Source: Bacteroidota bacterium
GTDB lineage: Bacteria > Bacteroidota > Bacteroidia > Bacteroidales > Bacteroidaceae
DNA: 10,665 bases
Assembly (NCBI GenBank): GCA_023458215.1
Contig: JAEXAJ010000060.1
Coordinates: 1-10,665, forward strand
Reading direction: 5' to 3'
This document shows positions 1 to 7,083 of this stretch, piece after piece (within the stretch, counting starts at the first letter, position 1; every line of letters starts with the position of its first letter). Under the pieces are notes generated by a model. That model had not been told where the DNA came from and did not search any database. It worked only from the letters and a program-made list of their open reading frames with translations. The translations under genes were made by a program, and so were the position numbers.

Positions 1-36
1 TAGTGGGATAATACTCTGTGGCACATAGCGCAGCTA

Positions 37-70
37 CCTTATCACCTTATCACTTTATTACCCTATCACC
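37..70. repeat. Degenerate 8-bp tandem repeat (CCTTATCA-like, four units)
   Basis: Four successive octamers start at 37, 45, 53 and 61: CCTTATCA, CCTTATCA, CTTTATTA and CCCTATCA, followed by CC. The repeat lies in the 227-bp non-coding region before the first gene. Read as protein it gives a meaningless Leu-Ser-Pro-Tyr-His-like string, so the small reading frame across it is not taken as a gene. Apart from this repeat and the promoter at 172-205, I see nothing recognisable in positions 1-227. Confidence 0.6.
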
Positions 71-171
71 ATTTTTGCTTCATTTCTATCAGCGAAACGA
101 ATATTATTTTGATGCGGTTGCCCTGAATAGAACATTAAAACAGAATTTTGGAAAACAAAAAGAGGAGATAT

Positions 172-205
172 TTTGTTGTAATTTGAGCAACAAAAACTAA
201 CTTTG
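172..205 (+). promoter_or_regulatory. Bacteroides-type promoter with overlapping dyad, upstream of the outer-membrane barrel gene
   Basis: The -7 element TAACTTTG (198-205) matches the Bacteroides consensus TAnnTTTG. TTG at 176-178 sits 19 bp upstream of it as the -33 element, and TTTG at 172-175 is adjacent. Transcription should start near 211, giving a leader of about 17 nt before the ATG at 228. A perfect 8-bp inverted repeat, TTTTGTTG (171-178) and CAACAAAA (188-195) with a 9-nt spacer, overlaps the -33 element and part of the spacer, which is a plausible place for a regulator to bind. The assignment rests on consensus matching only. Confidence 0.6.
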
Positions 206-227
206 CCCCCATAGTTTTCTAATAGAA

Positions 228-1418
228 ATGAGCACAAAACTGACTAGATGCATATTTTGGGTATCGTTGCTGATAACAGAGACTGCTATTCATGCACAGG
301 ATTCTTTAGTGATAAACACTCAGATTGATTCTACATGCATATCTGAAGCACATTCACTTCCTAAAAAAGAGAATCTTTTTAAGAAGTTCCTCAATTATTT
401 TAATGATGCTAATAAGGAAAAAGAGAACAAAAAATTTGATTTCAGTGTCATTGGAGGACCTCACTATTCAAGTGATACCAAGTTCGGACTGGGATTGGTA
501 GCCGCAGGACTCTACAGAACCGACAGAAATGATACGACTCTTCCGCCATCTAATGTCTCATTATATGGCGATGTATCAACGGTCGGATTCTATTTATTAG
601 GGATACGAGGAAACCATCTTTTTCCACAAGACAAATACCGTTTGAACTATAACTTATATTTTTATTCATTCCCAAGCTATTATTGGGGGAAAGGGTATGA
701 TAATGGTGCAAATGATGATAATAAAAGTGAGTATAATCGTTTTCAGGCACAAGTCAAAGTAGACTTTATGTTTCGTTTAGTAGAGAATTTTTATATTGGT
801 CCGATGGCTGTATTCGATTATGTATATGGACATAATTTTGAGAAACCTGAATTGTGGGAAGGCATGAGTGCACGCACTACGAATACCAGCCTTGGATTTT
901 CGTTACTATACGATTCGCGTGACTTCCTAACAAATGCTTACAAAGGATATTATTTAAGGATTGACCAGCGTTTCAGTCCGGCGTTCTTAGGAAATAAATA
1001 TGCGTTCAGTAGCACCGAACTGACTACAAATTACTACCGCACTGTTTGGAAAGGTGGAGTGCTGGCCGGTCAGTTTCATACACTGCTGAACTATGGAAAC
1101 CCACCGTGGGGATTAATGGCGACGTTAGGTAGTTCATATTCCATGCGCGGATATTATGAAGGACGTTTTCGTGATAAATGTGCCATGGATGCCCAATTGG
1201 AATTACGTCAGCACGTATGGAAAAGAAATGGAGTAGCCTTTTGGGTGGGTGTAGGAACTATATTCCCGAAATTCTCTGAATTTGAAACCAAACATATTCT
1301 TCCCAATTATGGATTTGGCTATCGTTGGGAATTTAAAAAAAGAGTAAATGTACGTTTAGACTTAGGTTTCGGCAAACACCAAACCGGATTTATATTTAAT
1401 ATCAATGAAGCTTTTTAA
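228..1418 (+). CDS. BamA/TamA-family (Omp85-type) outer-membrane beta-barrel protein without POTRA domains
   Basis: The 396-residue protein begins with a Sec signal peptide (hydrophobic core about residues 8-20, probable cleavage after HAQ at 22-24). A polar linker up to about residue 70 follows, then a region rich in alternating aromatic and polar residues typical of beta strands. Family signatures are YDSRD (228-232) and MRGYYEGRFRDK (306-317), the latter resembling the conserved loop-6 RGY/F motif of Omp85 proteins. The chain ends in phenylalanine after amphipathic strands, as expected of a BAM-inserted barrel. There is no room for the POTRA repeats of BamA or TamA, so this is a short barrel-only member. 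The ATG is chosen because it directly precedes the signal peptide and lies about 17 nt after the predicted transcription start. It overlaps the following transferase gene, suggesting a shared envelope role; whether it moves protein, lipid or glycan is unknown. Confidence 0.8.
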   Translation: MSTKLTRCIFWVSLLITETAIHAQDSLVINTQIDSTCISEAHSLPKKENLFKKFLNYFNDANKEKENKKFDFSVIGGPHYSSDTKFGLGLVAAGLYRTDRNDTTLPPSNVSLYGDVSTVGFYLLGIRGNHLFPQDKYRLNYNLYFYSFPSYYWGKGYDNGANDDNKSEYNRFQAQVKVDFMFRLVENFYIGPMAVFDYVYGHNFEKPELWEGMSARTTNTSLGFSLLYDSRDFLTNAYKGYYLRIDQRFSPAFLGNKYAFSSTELTTNYYRTVWKGGVLAGQFHTLLNYGNPPWGLMATLGSSYSMRGYYEGRFRDKCAMDAQLELRQHVWKRNGVAFWVGVGTIFPKFSEFETKHILPNYGFGYRWEFKKRVNVRLDLGFGKHQTGFIFNINEAF

Positions 1419-3123
1419 AGACATAAAAAAATGGTTTGATAATCAGGAACATCTATTTTATTTGTTTCTTGTTATCCTGATAGTACCTAATATCGTACTC
1501 TGTTTTACAGAACCGATGCCATTGGTAGCAAAAGTATGCAACCTATTGCTACCATTTTCCCTATATTATGTAGTAATGACTTGGTCAAGGAATTGCGGGA
1601 AGACTTTTTGGATTTTATTCCCGTTTATTTTCTTGGGGGCATTCCAAATAGTATTGCTTTATCTGTTCGGACAGTCTATCATTGCCGTGGATATGTTCCT
1701 GAATTTGGTAACTACCAATTCGAGTGAAGCTTTGGAGTTGCTTGATAACTTAATACCAGCTATTGTTATTGTGGTAATACTATATATACCGGCTTTGATT
1801 TTAGCAATGATTTCTATCGTTCGCAAACGGAAATTGCCTGATGCTTTTATTCACCGCCAAAGAAAGCGGGCATGGTTTGCTCTTGCTTTAGGCATACTGT
1901 CATTAGGATCAGCCTACTTGTTTGATAAACGTTACGAGATGGAATCGGACTTATATCCTGCCAATGTGTGCTACAATATTGCCCTCGCAGTTCAAAGAAC
2001 TGCCCTGACACAAGATTATTATAATACATCACAAGATTTTACGTATCATGCCAAAGCCACCCATCCGGCAGATAAAAAAGAAATTTATGTGATGGTAGTA
2101 GGAGAGACTTCACGTGCAAAGAACTGGTCGATCTATGGTTATGAACGTGAAACTAATCCTGAACTTTCAAAAATAAAGGATCTGACCGCGTTTTGCCATG
2201 TACTGACAGAATCCAATACTACACATAAAAGTGTACCTATGTTGCTATCTTCGGTCAGTGCTAACGACTTCGATTCTATCTATTATAAGAAAGGAATTAT
2301 TACAGCGTTCAAAGAGGCTGGATATCAAACTGCTTTCTTTTCAAATCAACGTTATAATCATTCGTTTATAGATTTCTTTGGCAAGGAAGCCGATACGTCT
2401 GATTTTATAAAAGAGGATGTAGTTGATCCCGGTTATAACCCTTCGGATAACGAACTTCTGAAAATGGTAGCCAAAGAATTGGAAAAAGGAGCTACCAAGC
2501 AGTTTATAGTTCTCCACACTTACGGTTCCCACTTCAATTACCGGGAGCGTTATCCTGCCGAAAGTGCCTTTTTTCTTCCGGACTCACCTGCCGACGCCGA
2601 AGTGAAATATAAAGATAATTTAGTAAATGCTTACGATAATACAATTCGTCATACAGATTCTTTCTTGGCACGCCTTATCGGGATGTTACAAAATAAAAAT
2701 GTTGATGCTGCAATGATTTATACTTCCGATCATGGAGAAGATATTTTTGACGACAATAGAAGACTATTCTTGCACGCCTCTCCGGTACCATCGTATTATC
2801 AGATGCATGTACCTTTCCTGGTTTGGATGTCAGAAAGTTACCAAGAAGCATATCCTTCTTTATTAAAGGGTGCAAAGAAGAACCGACAAAAGAATGTATC
2901 TTCAAGTGTTTCCTTCTTTCAGACTATGCTTGAGTTGAGTGGTATAAAGACACCGTATAGAAATGGCTCGCTATCTGTAACCAATGCTTTGTATACCGAG
3001 AAGCCCAGAGTTTATTTGGATGACCACAACGAGGCTCGTCCATTAGACGATATTGGTTTGCGTGAAGAGGATTTCAGGATGTTTACTGAAAAAGGTATCA
3101 GTTACTCGAATGTGTCCCACTAA
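1405..3123 (+). CDS. Phosphoethanolamine transferase, EptA/MCR-like sulfatase-fold inner-membrane enzyme
   Basis: The 572-residue protein has about five membrane helices at its N-terminus (roughly 17-35, 39-60, 66-90, 113-138, 155-173), followed by a periplasmic alkaline-phosphatase/sulfatase-fold domain. Visible catalytic features are GETSRA (233-238, metal-binding Glu234), a Thr pair before SVP (T272/T273, probable phospho-intermediate nucleophile), HTYGSH (371-376), SDHGE (441-445, metal ligands D442 and H443) and LFLHASP (454-460). This is the signature set of enzymes that move PEtN from phosphatidylethanolamine to lipid A or other envelope glycans; the acceptor here cannot be told. Only two cysteines (C189, C264) lie outside the membrane helices, so the multiple disulfides of EptA/MCR-1 are absent. 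Its ATG lies inside the preceding gene (14-bp overlap, another frame), implying translational coupling. In proteobacteria such enzymes confer polymyxin resistance; that role is only an analogy here. Confidence 0.87.
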   Translation: MKLFKDIKKWFDNQEHLFYLFLVILIVPNIVLCFTEPMPLVAKVCNLLLPFSLYYVVMTWSRNCGKTFWILFPFIFLGAFQIVLLYLFGQSIIAVDMFLNLVTTNSSEALELLDNLIPAIVIVVILYIPALILAMISIVRKRKLPDAFIHRQRKRAWFALALGILSLGSAYLFDKRYEMESDLYPANVCYNIALAVQRTALTQDYYNTSQDFTYHAKATHPADKKEIYVMVVGETSRAKNWSIYGYERETNPELSKIKDLTAFCHVLTESNTTHKSVPMLLSSVSANDFDSIYYKKGIITAFKEAGYQTAFFSNQRYNHSFIDFFGKEADTSDFIKEDVVDPGYNPSDNELLKMVAKELEKGATKQFIVLHTYGSHFNYRERYPAESAFFLPDSPADAEVKYKDNLVNAYDNTIRHTDSFLARLIGMLQNKNVDAAMIYTSDHGEDIFDDNRRLFLHASPVPSYYQMHVPFLVWMSESYQEAYPSLLKGAKKNRQKNVSSSVSFFQTMLELSGIKTPYRNGSLSVTNALYTEKPRVYLDDHNEARPLDDIGLREEDFRMFTEKGISYSNVSH

Positions 3124-3126
3124 AAG

Positions 3127-3227
3127 TTAATATCGTGTTTACACGATATATGAAACGTGTAAGCACGATATTAATTCCTTGTAATACACGATATTAATTT
3201 CTTATATAACAGAATGTTAATATCATG
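3127..3227. repeat. Convergent-gene repeat array (TTAATATCGTG / CACGATATTAA), possible bidirectional terminator
   Basis: The 114-bp gap between two converging genes is mostly repeats. TTAATATCGTG (3127-3137) pairs with CACGATATTAA (3164-3174) as part of a 19-bp inverted repeat with one mismatch and a 10-nt loop. The same left copy can instead pair with CACGATAT (3142-3149) as an 8-bp stem with a 4-nt loop. A further CACGATATTAA lies at 3187-3197, and TTAATATCATG at 3217-3227 is its near-perfect inverse. The direct copies at 3142, 3164 and 3187 are spaced 22-23 bp and each follows TGT(AA/TT). Convergent placement suits a bidirectional terminator, although U-tracts are weak. The even spacing would also fit a protein-binding array. 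Confidence 0.65.
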
Positions 3228-3237
3228 CGCCAATGTA

Positions 3238-5538
3238 TTAGAAGTTGAGATTTATCCCACCCATAAAGGTTGCTTTGGGCATAGGATAACCTATATTTAT
3301 TTCATAACGCTGCGCCAACAGGTTTTCACCTTTTACGAAAAGTTGGGCGTATTTGCACAAACGATAATTGCCTCTAATATTCCAAAGGACAAAATCTTCC
3401 TGCTTTTCATTATTTGCTGTGGTCGAAGTATATAGACCCTTTACATATTGTATGCCCGAGGAGAATCCCCAACGCCCTTTGGTATAATCCACTCCTAAGA
3501 ATAATTTATGCTCCGGAGCTGCTACAACCGGGTGTTCCATGTGTAGCCAACTATAATTGGCAGACAAGTTCCATGTTGAATTGACGCGGTATGCAATGGC
3601 AGCTTCCGCTCCCCAATTCTCAATTTTTCCGGTATTCATATTCCGGCGACGACCATTTTCATCCGATACGACCGTAATTAGGTTATCACCATTCATATAA
3701 TACAAGTTTGCGCTATAAGAAAACGCGCCGTCTAATAGAAACTGAGAAAATGAAAGTTCGTAATTTATTAGTTTTTCAGGAGATAATTCCGGATTAGGGG
3801 TAAACATATACAGTTCCCTGATAGTAGGATTACGGTAGCCTTTGCTCACCATCGCTTTCAGTTCCGACCTTTCGGGCAAATGAAAAGCTAAACCACCCTG
3901 CGGTATGAACTCAGTTCCTACATGCGAATGATGATCTACCCGAACCCCGGCATCCAATGAAAGCCAATTACTGATATCCTGACGAAAATCAACGTAACCG
4001 GCAAATTCATCCATTTGTTTATCTACACCGGGCTTACGCTCACCGGTAGCCACAACACGGTTCCAGGACTCACCACCGAAATGCTGATAGTCCAAACCAA
4101 CAGTCAATCGATTTCCGGTAAATAGGGTTGCACTCTGGTACCAAGAAATTCCCAACATTTTGTCTTTAGAATTAAAATGTGATGCCTGCGGCTCCTTTCC
4201 GGGAGCATATCCATCATTAATCTTATGCCGTCCCCAGTTATAAAAGAAGCTAAGAGTCCCTGATGTGCTCTCATAATGATTTTCGAGTGCAAATGAGGTC
4301 ATACCGCGAGTGATTCGTGAGTCATTGTCAATGAGAGGAGCAGTTGTCAAACCTGGATTCGAGGCATTATATTGAGTAACATTTACGTCTCCCCATACCT
4401 TCCAATTATTCGTAATATCATATCCCAACTTGGCATATCCGCCGTATTGCTCAAAGCCCATATCGGGGCGATGTCCGTCTGTGCGATTGTATGAACCGGT
4501 AACCACACTGCTGAAACGTCCTTTTCTAATCCGGTTGGAAATTTCAGTTTGTAGGGTACCGTATGAACCAGCACCGATATTTATCCCTGTATTTACGCCA
4601 TCTTCCGGTTGTTTGCGGGTTACAATATTGATAACTCCACCCATTGCGTTTGATCCATATAGTACGGAAGCCGGGCCACGAAGCACTTCTACACGCTCGG
4701 CAAGCATGGATTGGTAAGCATCGGCAATAGGATGCCCCATCAATCCCATATACTGGGGATGTCCGTCAATCAACACCAGCAAACCGGTAGTGGGACTTCC
4801 ACCTATACCACGCAAGCTCATTCCTCCGGCCGCGCCTGTAGACACTCCATATCCCATAATTCCTCTGGCTGTTGTAAAAAGTCCGGGAACTTGTTCTGTA
4901 AGGGTAGGGAGGAGAGAGGGTTCATAACGTTTTTCTATCTGAGGACGACCTACTACCGAAACAGTCATTGGTAAATGGCGGATATCTGTTTCATTTCGCG
5001 TACCGGTCACTACCACTTCGCCTATGTTTACATTACGGGAAACTCTCATGGTGTCACTCTGTGCTTTTGCCTGTAAAGCGCTTCCACCTAATAAACAAGC
5101 TAATAAAATACAAGAAAGGTTCTTCTTCGACCGTATATTAGTTATGAAATTTTGTATTACCGGATACATTTCCGTCACCGATTTCAGTTTATTGCAAGCT
5201 GTTTCCAGTGGACACCAGCCTGTTTTATCACGATTTATAATATGCGGAACCTCTTGGGCAAAAGTTGTATCTATGCCGGCATCACGAAGTAAAGTCAGCG
5301 CCGGAGTACTAATAATATCTGCATAAACCGTTTTAATCCCTCCAAGCACCATCATTGCAGCAGCACCTTTGCCTATAACTTTGTCGGCAATAGATGCACC
5401 TTTCATGAAAGAGGGGTCAGACTGATATAAATCATATAAATCGGCTACTCCGCGTTGGGTGAAAGTGCGAATCTCCGTTTCGTTCTTAAGCACACAGGAA
5501 TATCCTCCGGTGTGTAATAAGTCTATTATATTCTCCAT
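3238..5538 (-). CDS. DUF1893 (TM1506-like) domain fused to a TonB-dependent outer-membrane receptor
   Basis: One open frame encodes 766 residues with two unrelated parts. Residues 1 to about 135 form a DUF1893 domain: LLHTGGYSCV (7-16), TFTQRGVADLYDL (25-37), IADKVIGKGAA (50-60), INRDKTGWCPLETAC (101-115). A Thermotoga member, TM1506, has a cytidine-deaminase-like fold, but the usual HAE zinc motif is not apparent here; function is unknown. Then comes a typical Sec signal peptide (basic IRSKKN 135-140, hydrophobic core 141-154, cleavage near KAQ 158-160). After it lie a TonB-box-like EVVVTGTR (174-181), a plug domain with RVEVLRGPASVLYGSNAMGG (282-301), and a 22-strand-type barrel ending in Phe. 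No SusC-type N-terminal extension is present, so a metal chelate, cobalamin or heme-like ligand is likelier than a glycan. The gene follows the aldo/keto reductase gene after 116 bp that contains a strong hairpin. Met124 (ATG at 5167-5169) could start a normal 643-residue receptor precursor. Confidence 0.85.
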   Translation of the reverse strand: MENIIDLLHTGGYSCVLKNETEIRTFTQRGVADLYDLYQSDPSFMKGASIADKVIGKGAAAMMVLGGIKTVYADIISTPALTLLRDAGIDTTFAQEVPHIINRDKTGWCPLETACNKLKSVTEMYPVIQNFITNIRSKKNLSCILLACLLGGSALQAKAQSDTMRVSRNVNIGEVVVTGTRNETDIRHLPMTVSVVGRPQIEKRYEPSLLPTLTEQVPGLFTTARGIMGYGVSTGAAGGMSLRGIGGSPTTGLLVLIDGHPQYMGLMGHPIADAYQSMLAERVEVLRGPASVLYGSNAMGGVINIVTRKQPEDGVNTGINIGAGSYGTLQTEISNRIRKGRFSSVVTGSYNRTDGHRPDMGFEQYGGYAKLGYDITNNWKVWGDVNVTQYNASNPGLTTAPLIDNDSRITRGMTSFALENHYESTSGTLSFFYNWGRHKINDGYAPGKEPQASHFNSKDKMLGISWYQSATLFTGNRLTVGLDYQHFGGESWNRVVATGERKPGVDKQMDEFAGYVDFRQDISNWLSLDAGVRVDHHSHVGTEFIPQGGLAFHLPERSELKAMVSKGYRNPTIRELYMFTPNPELSPEKLINYELSFSQFLLDGAFSYSANLYYMNGDNLITVVSDENGRRRNMNTGKIENWGAEAAIAYRVNSTWNLSANYSWLHMEHPVVAAPEHKLFLGVDYTKGRWGFSSGIQYVKGLYTSTTANNEKQEDFVLWNIRGNYRLCKYAQLFVKGENLLAQRYEINIGYPMPKATFMGGINLNF
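5059..5169 (-). other. Internal signal-peptide segment and candidate second start inside the DUF1893-receptor frame
   Basis: This segment codes for Met124 to Gln160 of the fused frame. It has every feature of a free-standing signal peptide: a start Met, basic residues, about 14 hydrophobic residues (LSCILLACLLGGSA) and a small-residue cleavage site. The stretch before ATG 5169 is purine-rich (GACGGAA) but is no strong ribosome-binding site, which is normal in Bacteroidota. If translation begins here, a conventional receptor results. If only the upstream start is used, a folded cytoplasmic domain would sit in front of the export signal. Confidence 0.55.
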
Positions 5539-5577
5539 TTATAATTTTATGAGTTTAGTTCAATATCATTCAGCATG

Positions 5578-5642
5578 TTGTTCCTCTACGAGAAACACTC
5601 TGTTCATCGTAGAGGAACGAGGTGTTTCTCGTAGAGGAACAA
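5578..5642 (-). repeat. Intercistronic 21-bp inverted repeat with a third internal core copy
   Basis: The arms at 5578-5598 and 5622-5642 are perfect 21-bp inverse copies separated by 23 nt. The core GTTCCTCTACGA (5580-5591) has its inverse TCGTAGAGGAAC twice, at 5629-5640 and again inside the loop at 5607-5618, 22 bp apart. In the operon transcript the two identical copies come first and the complementary copy last, so either a 21-bp or a 12-bp stem can form, but not both. The structure begins 12 nt after the aldo/keto reductase stop codon. No U-tract follows, so it does not look like an intrinsic terminator. An mRNA processing or stability element, an attenuator, or a dispersed genomic repeat are all possible. 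Confidence 0.75.
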
Positions 5643-5654
5643 ATATGGTACTTA

Positions 5655-7058
5655 CTAAGTATTCTCCTTTCCTAATGTCTCTTGCTTCAATTGCTCCACA
5701 AACTTGTCAATGCGTTGTAATTCTTGAGGGATTTTAATGGTTTGCGGACAATGAGGCGTACACTGGTTGCAGCCAATGCAATGGCTGGCTTGCCTTAATT
5801 TGGGTACACTTCTATCGTAACCTACAAGAAATGCCCGACGGGCTTCCCGATAATTATCATCCTGGCTGCTCTTGGGCACATTGCCTTCATTGACACATTT
5901 ATTATAATGTACCAAGATAGCCGGAATATCTATTCCGTACGGGCAAGGCATACAATACTTGCAGTCATTACACGGAATGGTAGGGTATTGTACTAACAAG
6001 TCCGCCGTATCGTATAAGAATTTAGTTTCTTCTTCAGTCAATGGCACGAGAGGAGAGTAGGTACGAACATTATCTTGAAGATGTTCCATATAGGTCATAC
6101 CACTCAATACCGTAAGTACTAATTTGGGAGTTCCGGCATACCGGAATGCCCAAGATGCAACGCTACTGTCAGGTTCTTGTTGTTTAAGTCGTGCCACAAT
6201 ATGATCGGGCACTTTGGAAAGACGCCCTCCCAACAAAGGCTCCATGATTACAGCAGGGATACCACGTTTTTCCAATTCTCCATATAGGTATTCGGCATCA
6301 ATATTGCTGCCCGAAGCATGCTTCCAATCCACATAATTAAGCTGTATCTGCACGAAATCCCAATGTACTTCACCTTGATCGTGCATTTGCAGGGCATAGT
6401 CGAATACCTCTATGTCTCCATGAAATGACCAGCCCAACCGACGGATACGCCCGGCCTCACGTTCTTTCTTCAAAAAGTCGAGCATACCGTTGTCTATATA
6501 ACGCGCTTTGAGATTGGGTATGCCACCGCCGCCAATAGCATGTAACAAATAATAGTCCAAATAATCGACCTGCAAATCTTCAAATGACTTGCGGTACATG
6601 GCAAGAGAATTATCATGCGTCCAATTACTAAAATTAGAAAGCTTTGTTGCCAGATAGTACGATTCACGAGGATGGCGTTTGAGAGCGATGCCTGTTGCCT
6701 TTTCGCTCCATCCCTGAACGTAAACCGGAGATGTGTCGAAGTAGTTCACACCGTGGGCAATGGCATAATCCACTAATTCATTCACAGCATCCTGGTCTAT
6801 CATATCTCCTTTGCCATCGGGTGAAGGGACGGTAGGCCAGCGCATACAACCATATCCTAAAAGAGAAACTTTATCATCGCCTAAGTTGGAGAAACTTCGG
6901 TAAGTCATTTTATCGGTGGGCACAGGTCCCAAGGCATTGTTAGCGGAGCTGTTGTCCTTCGAACCACACCCATAAAGTGCGGCGGTAGATGTGGCAGCAG
7001 TGATCCCTACTATTTTTAGGAAATCACGACGATTTATATTTTTAGAATGTTCTTCCAT
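5655..7058 (-). CDS. Twin-arginine-signal aldo/keto reductase with C-terminal Fe-S domain
   Basis: The 467-residue protein starts with a twin-arginine-like signal (INRRDFLKIVG, 8-18) and a hydrophobic stretch ending at LYGC (28-31), which may be a lipobox with Cys31 as lipid anchor. Residues about 50-340 are an aldo/keto reductase TIM barrel with the catalytic tetrad in order: Asp108 (NYFDTSPVY), Tyr113, Lys139 (ATKLS) and His173 (LLHAIG). The NAD(P)-binding end is present (VLSGMTYMEHLQDNV, 317-331). The C-terminal part carries two cysteine sets, C363-x2-C366-x2-C369-x2-C372 and C427-x2-C430-x2-C433-x3-C437-Pro; the latter is a classic [4Fe-4S] motif. This is the Fe-S-linked AKR subfamily, larger than the roughly 320-residue plain AKR. 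The gene lies 25 bp after the polyferredoxin gene, its likely electron donor. Export predicts a periplasmic or membrane-anchored reductase; the substrate is unknown. Confidence 0.85.
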   Translation of the reverse strand: MEEHSKNINRRDFLKIVGITAATSTAALYGCGSKDNSSANNALGPVPTDKMTYRSFSNLGDDKVSLLGYGCMRWPTVPSPDGKGDMIDQDAVNELVDYAIAHGVNYFDTSPVYVQGWSEKATGIALKRHPRESYYLATKLSNFSNWTHDNSLAMYRKSFEDLQVDYLDYYLLHAIGGGGIPNLKARYIDNGMLDFLKKEREAGRIRRLGWSFHGDIEVFDYALQMHDQGEVHWDFVQIQLNYVDWKHASGSNIDAEYLYGELEKRGIPAVIMEPLLGGRLSKVPDHIVARLKQQEPDSSVASWAFRYAGTPKLVLTVLSGMTYMEHLQDNVRTYSPLVPLTEEETKFLYDTADLLVQYPTIPCNDCKYCMPCPYGIDIPAILVHYNKCVNEGNVPKSSQDDNYREARRAFLVGYDRSVPKLRQASHCIGCNQCTPHCPQTIKIPQELQRIDKFVEQLKQETLGKENT

Positions 7059-7083
7059 ATATGTAGTAATTTGTCTCTAGGTG

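Noticed and set aside
18..200. 60-codon open frame on the plus strand
   Set aside because: It runs through the 8-bp tandem repeat and into the promoter of the next gene; no domain, and the composition is that of repeat-derived sequence.
3127..3227. Short CRISPR array
   Set aside because: The repeats are about 8-11 bp at 22-23 bp spacing with mixed orientation, far from CRISPR repeat and spacer sizes, and there are no cas genes.
4430..5326. Three plus-strand frames of 87-100 codons opposite the receptor gene
   Set aside because: They lie wholly inside a conserved receptor frame on the other strand, lack recognisable domains, and are antisense shadows.
5578..5642. Intrinsic terminator after the aldo/keto reductase gene
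   Set aside because: The stem is strong, but no U-tract follows on the minus strand and no new promoter for the receptor gene is evident.
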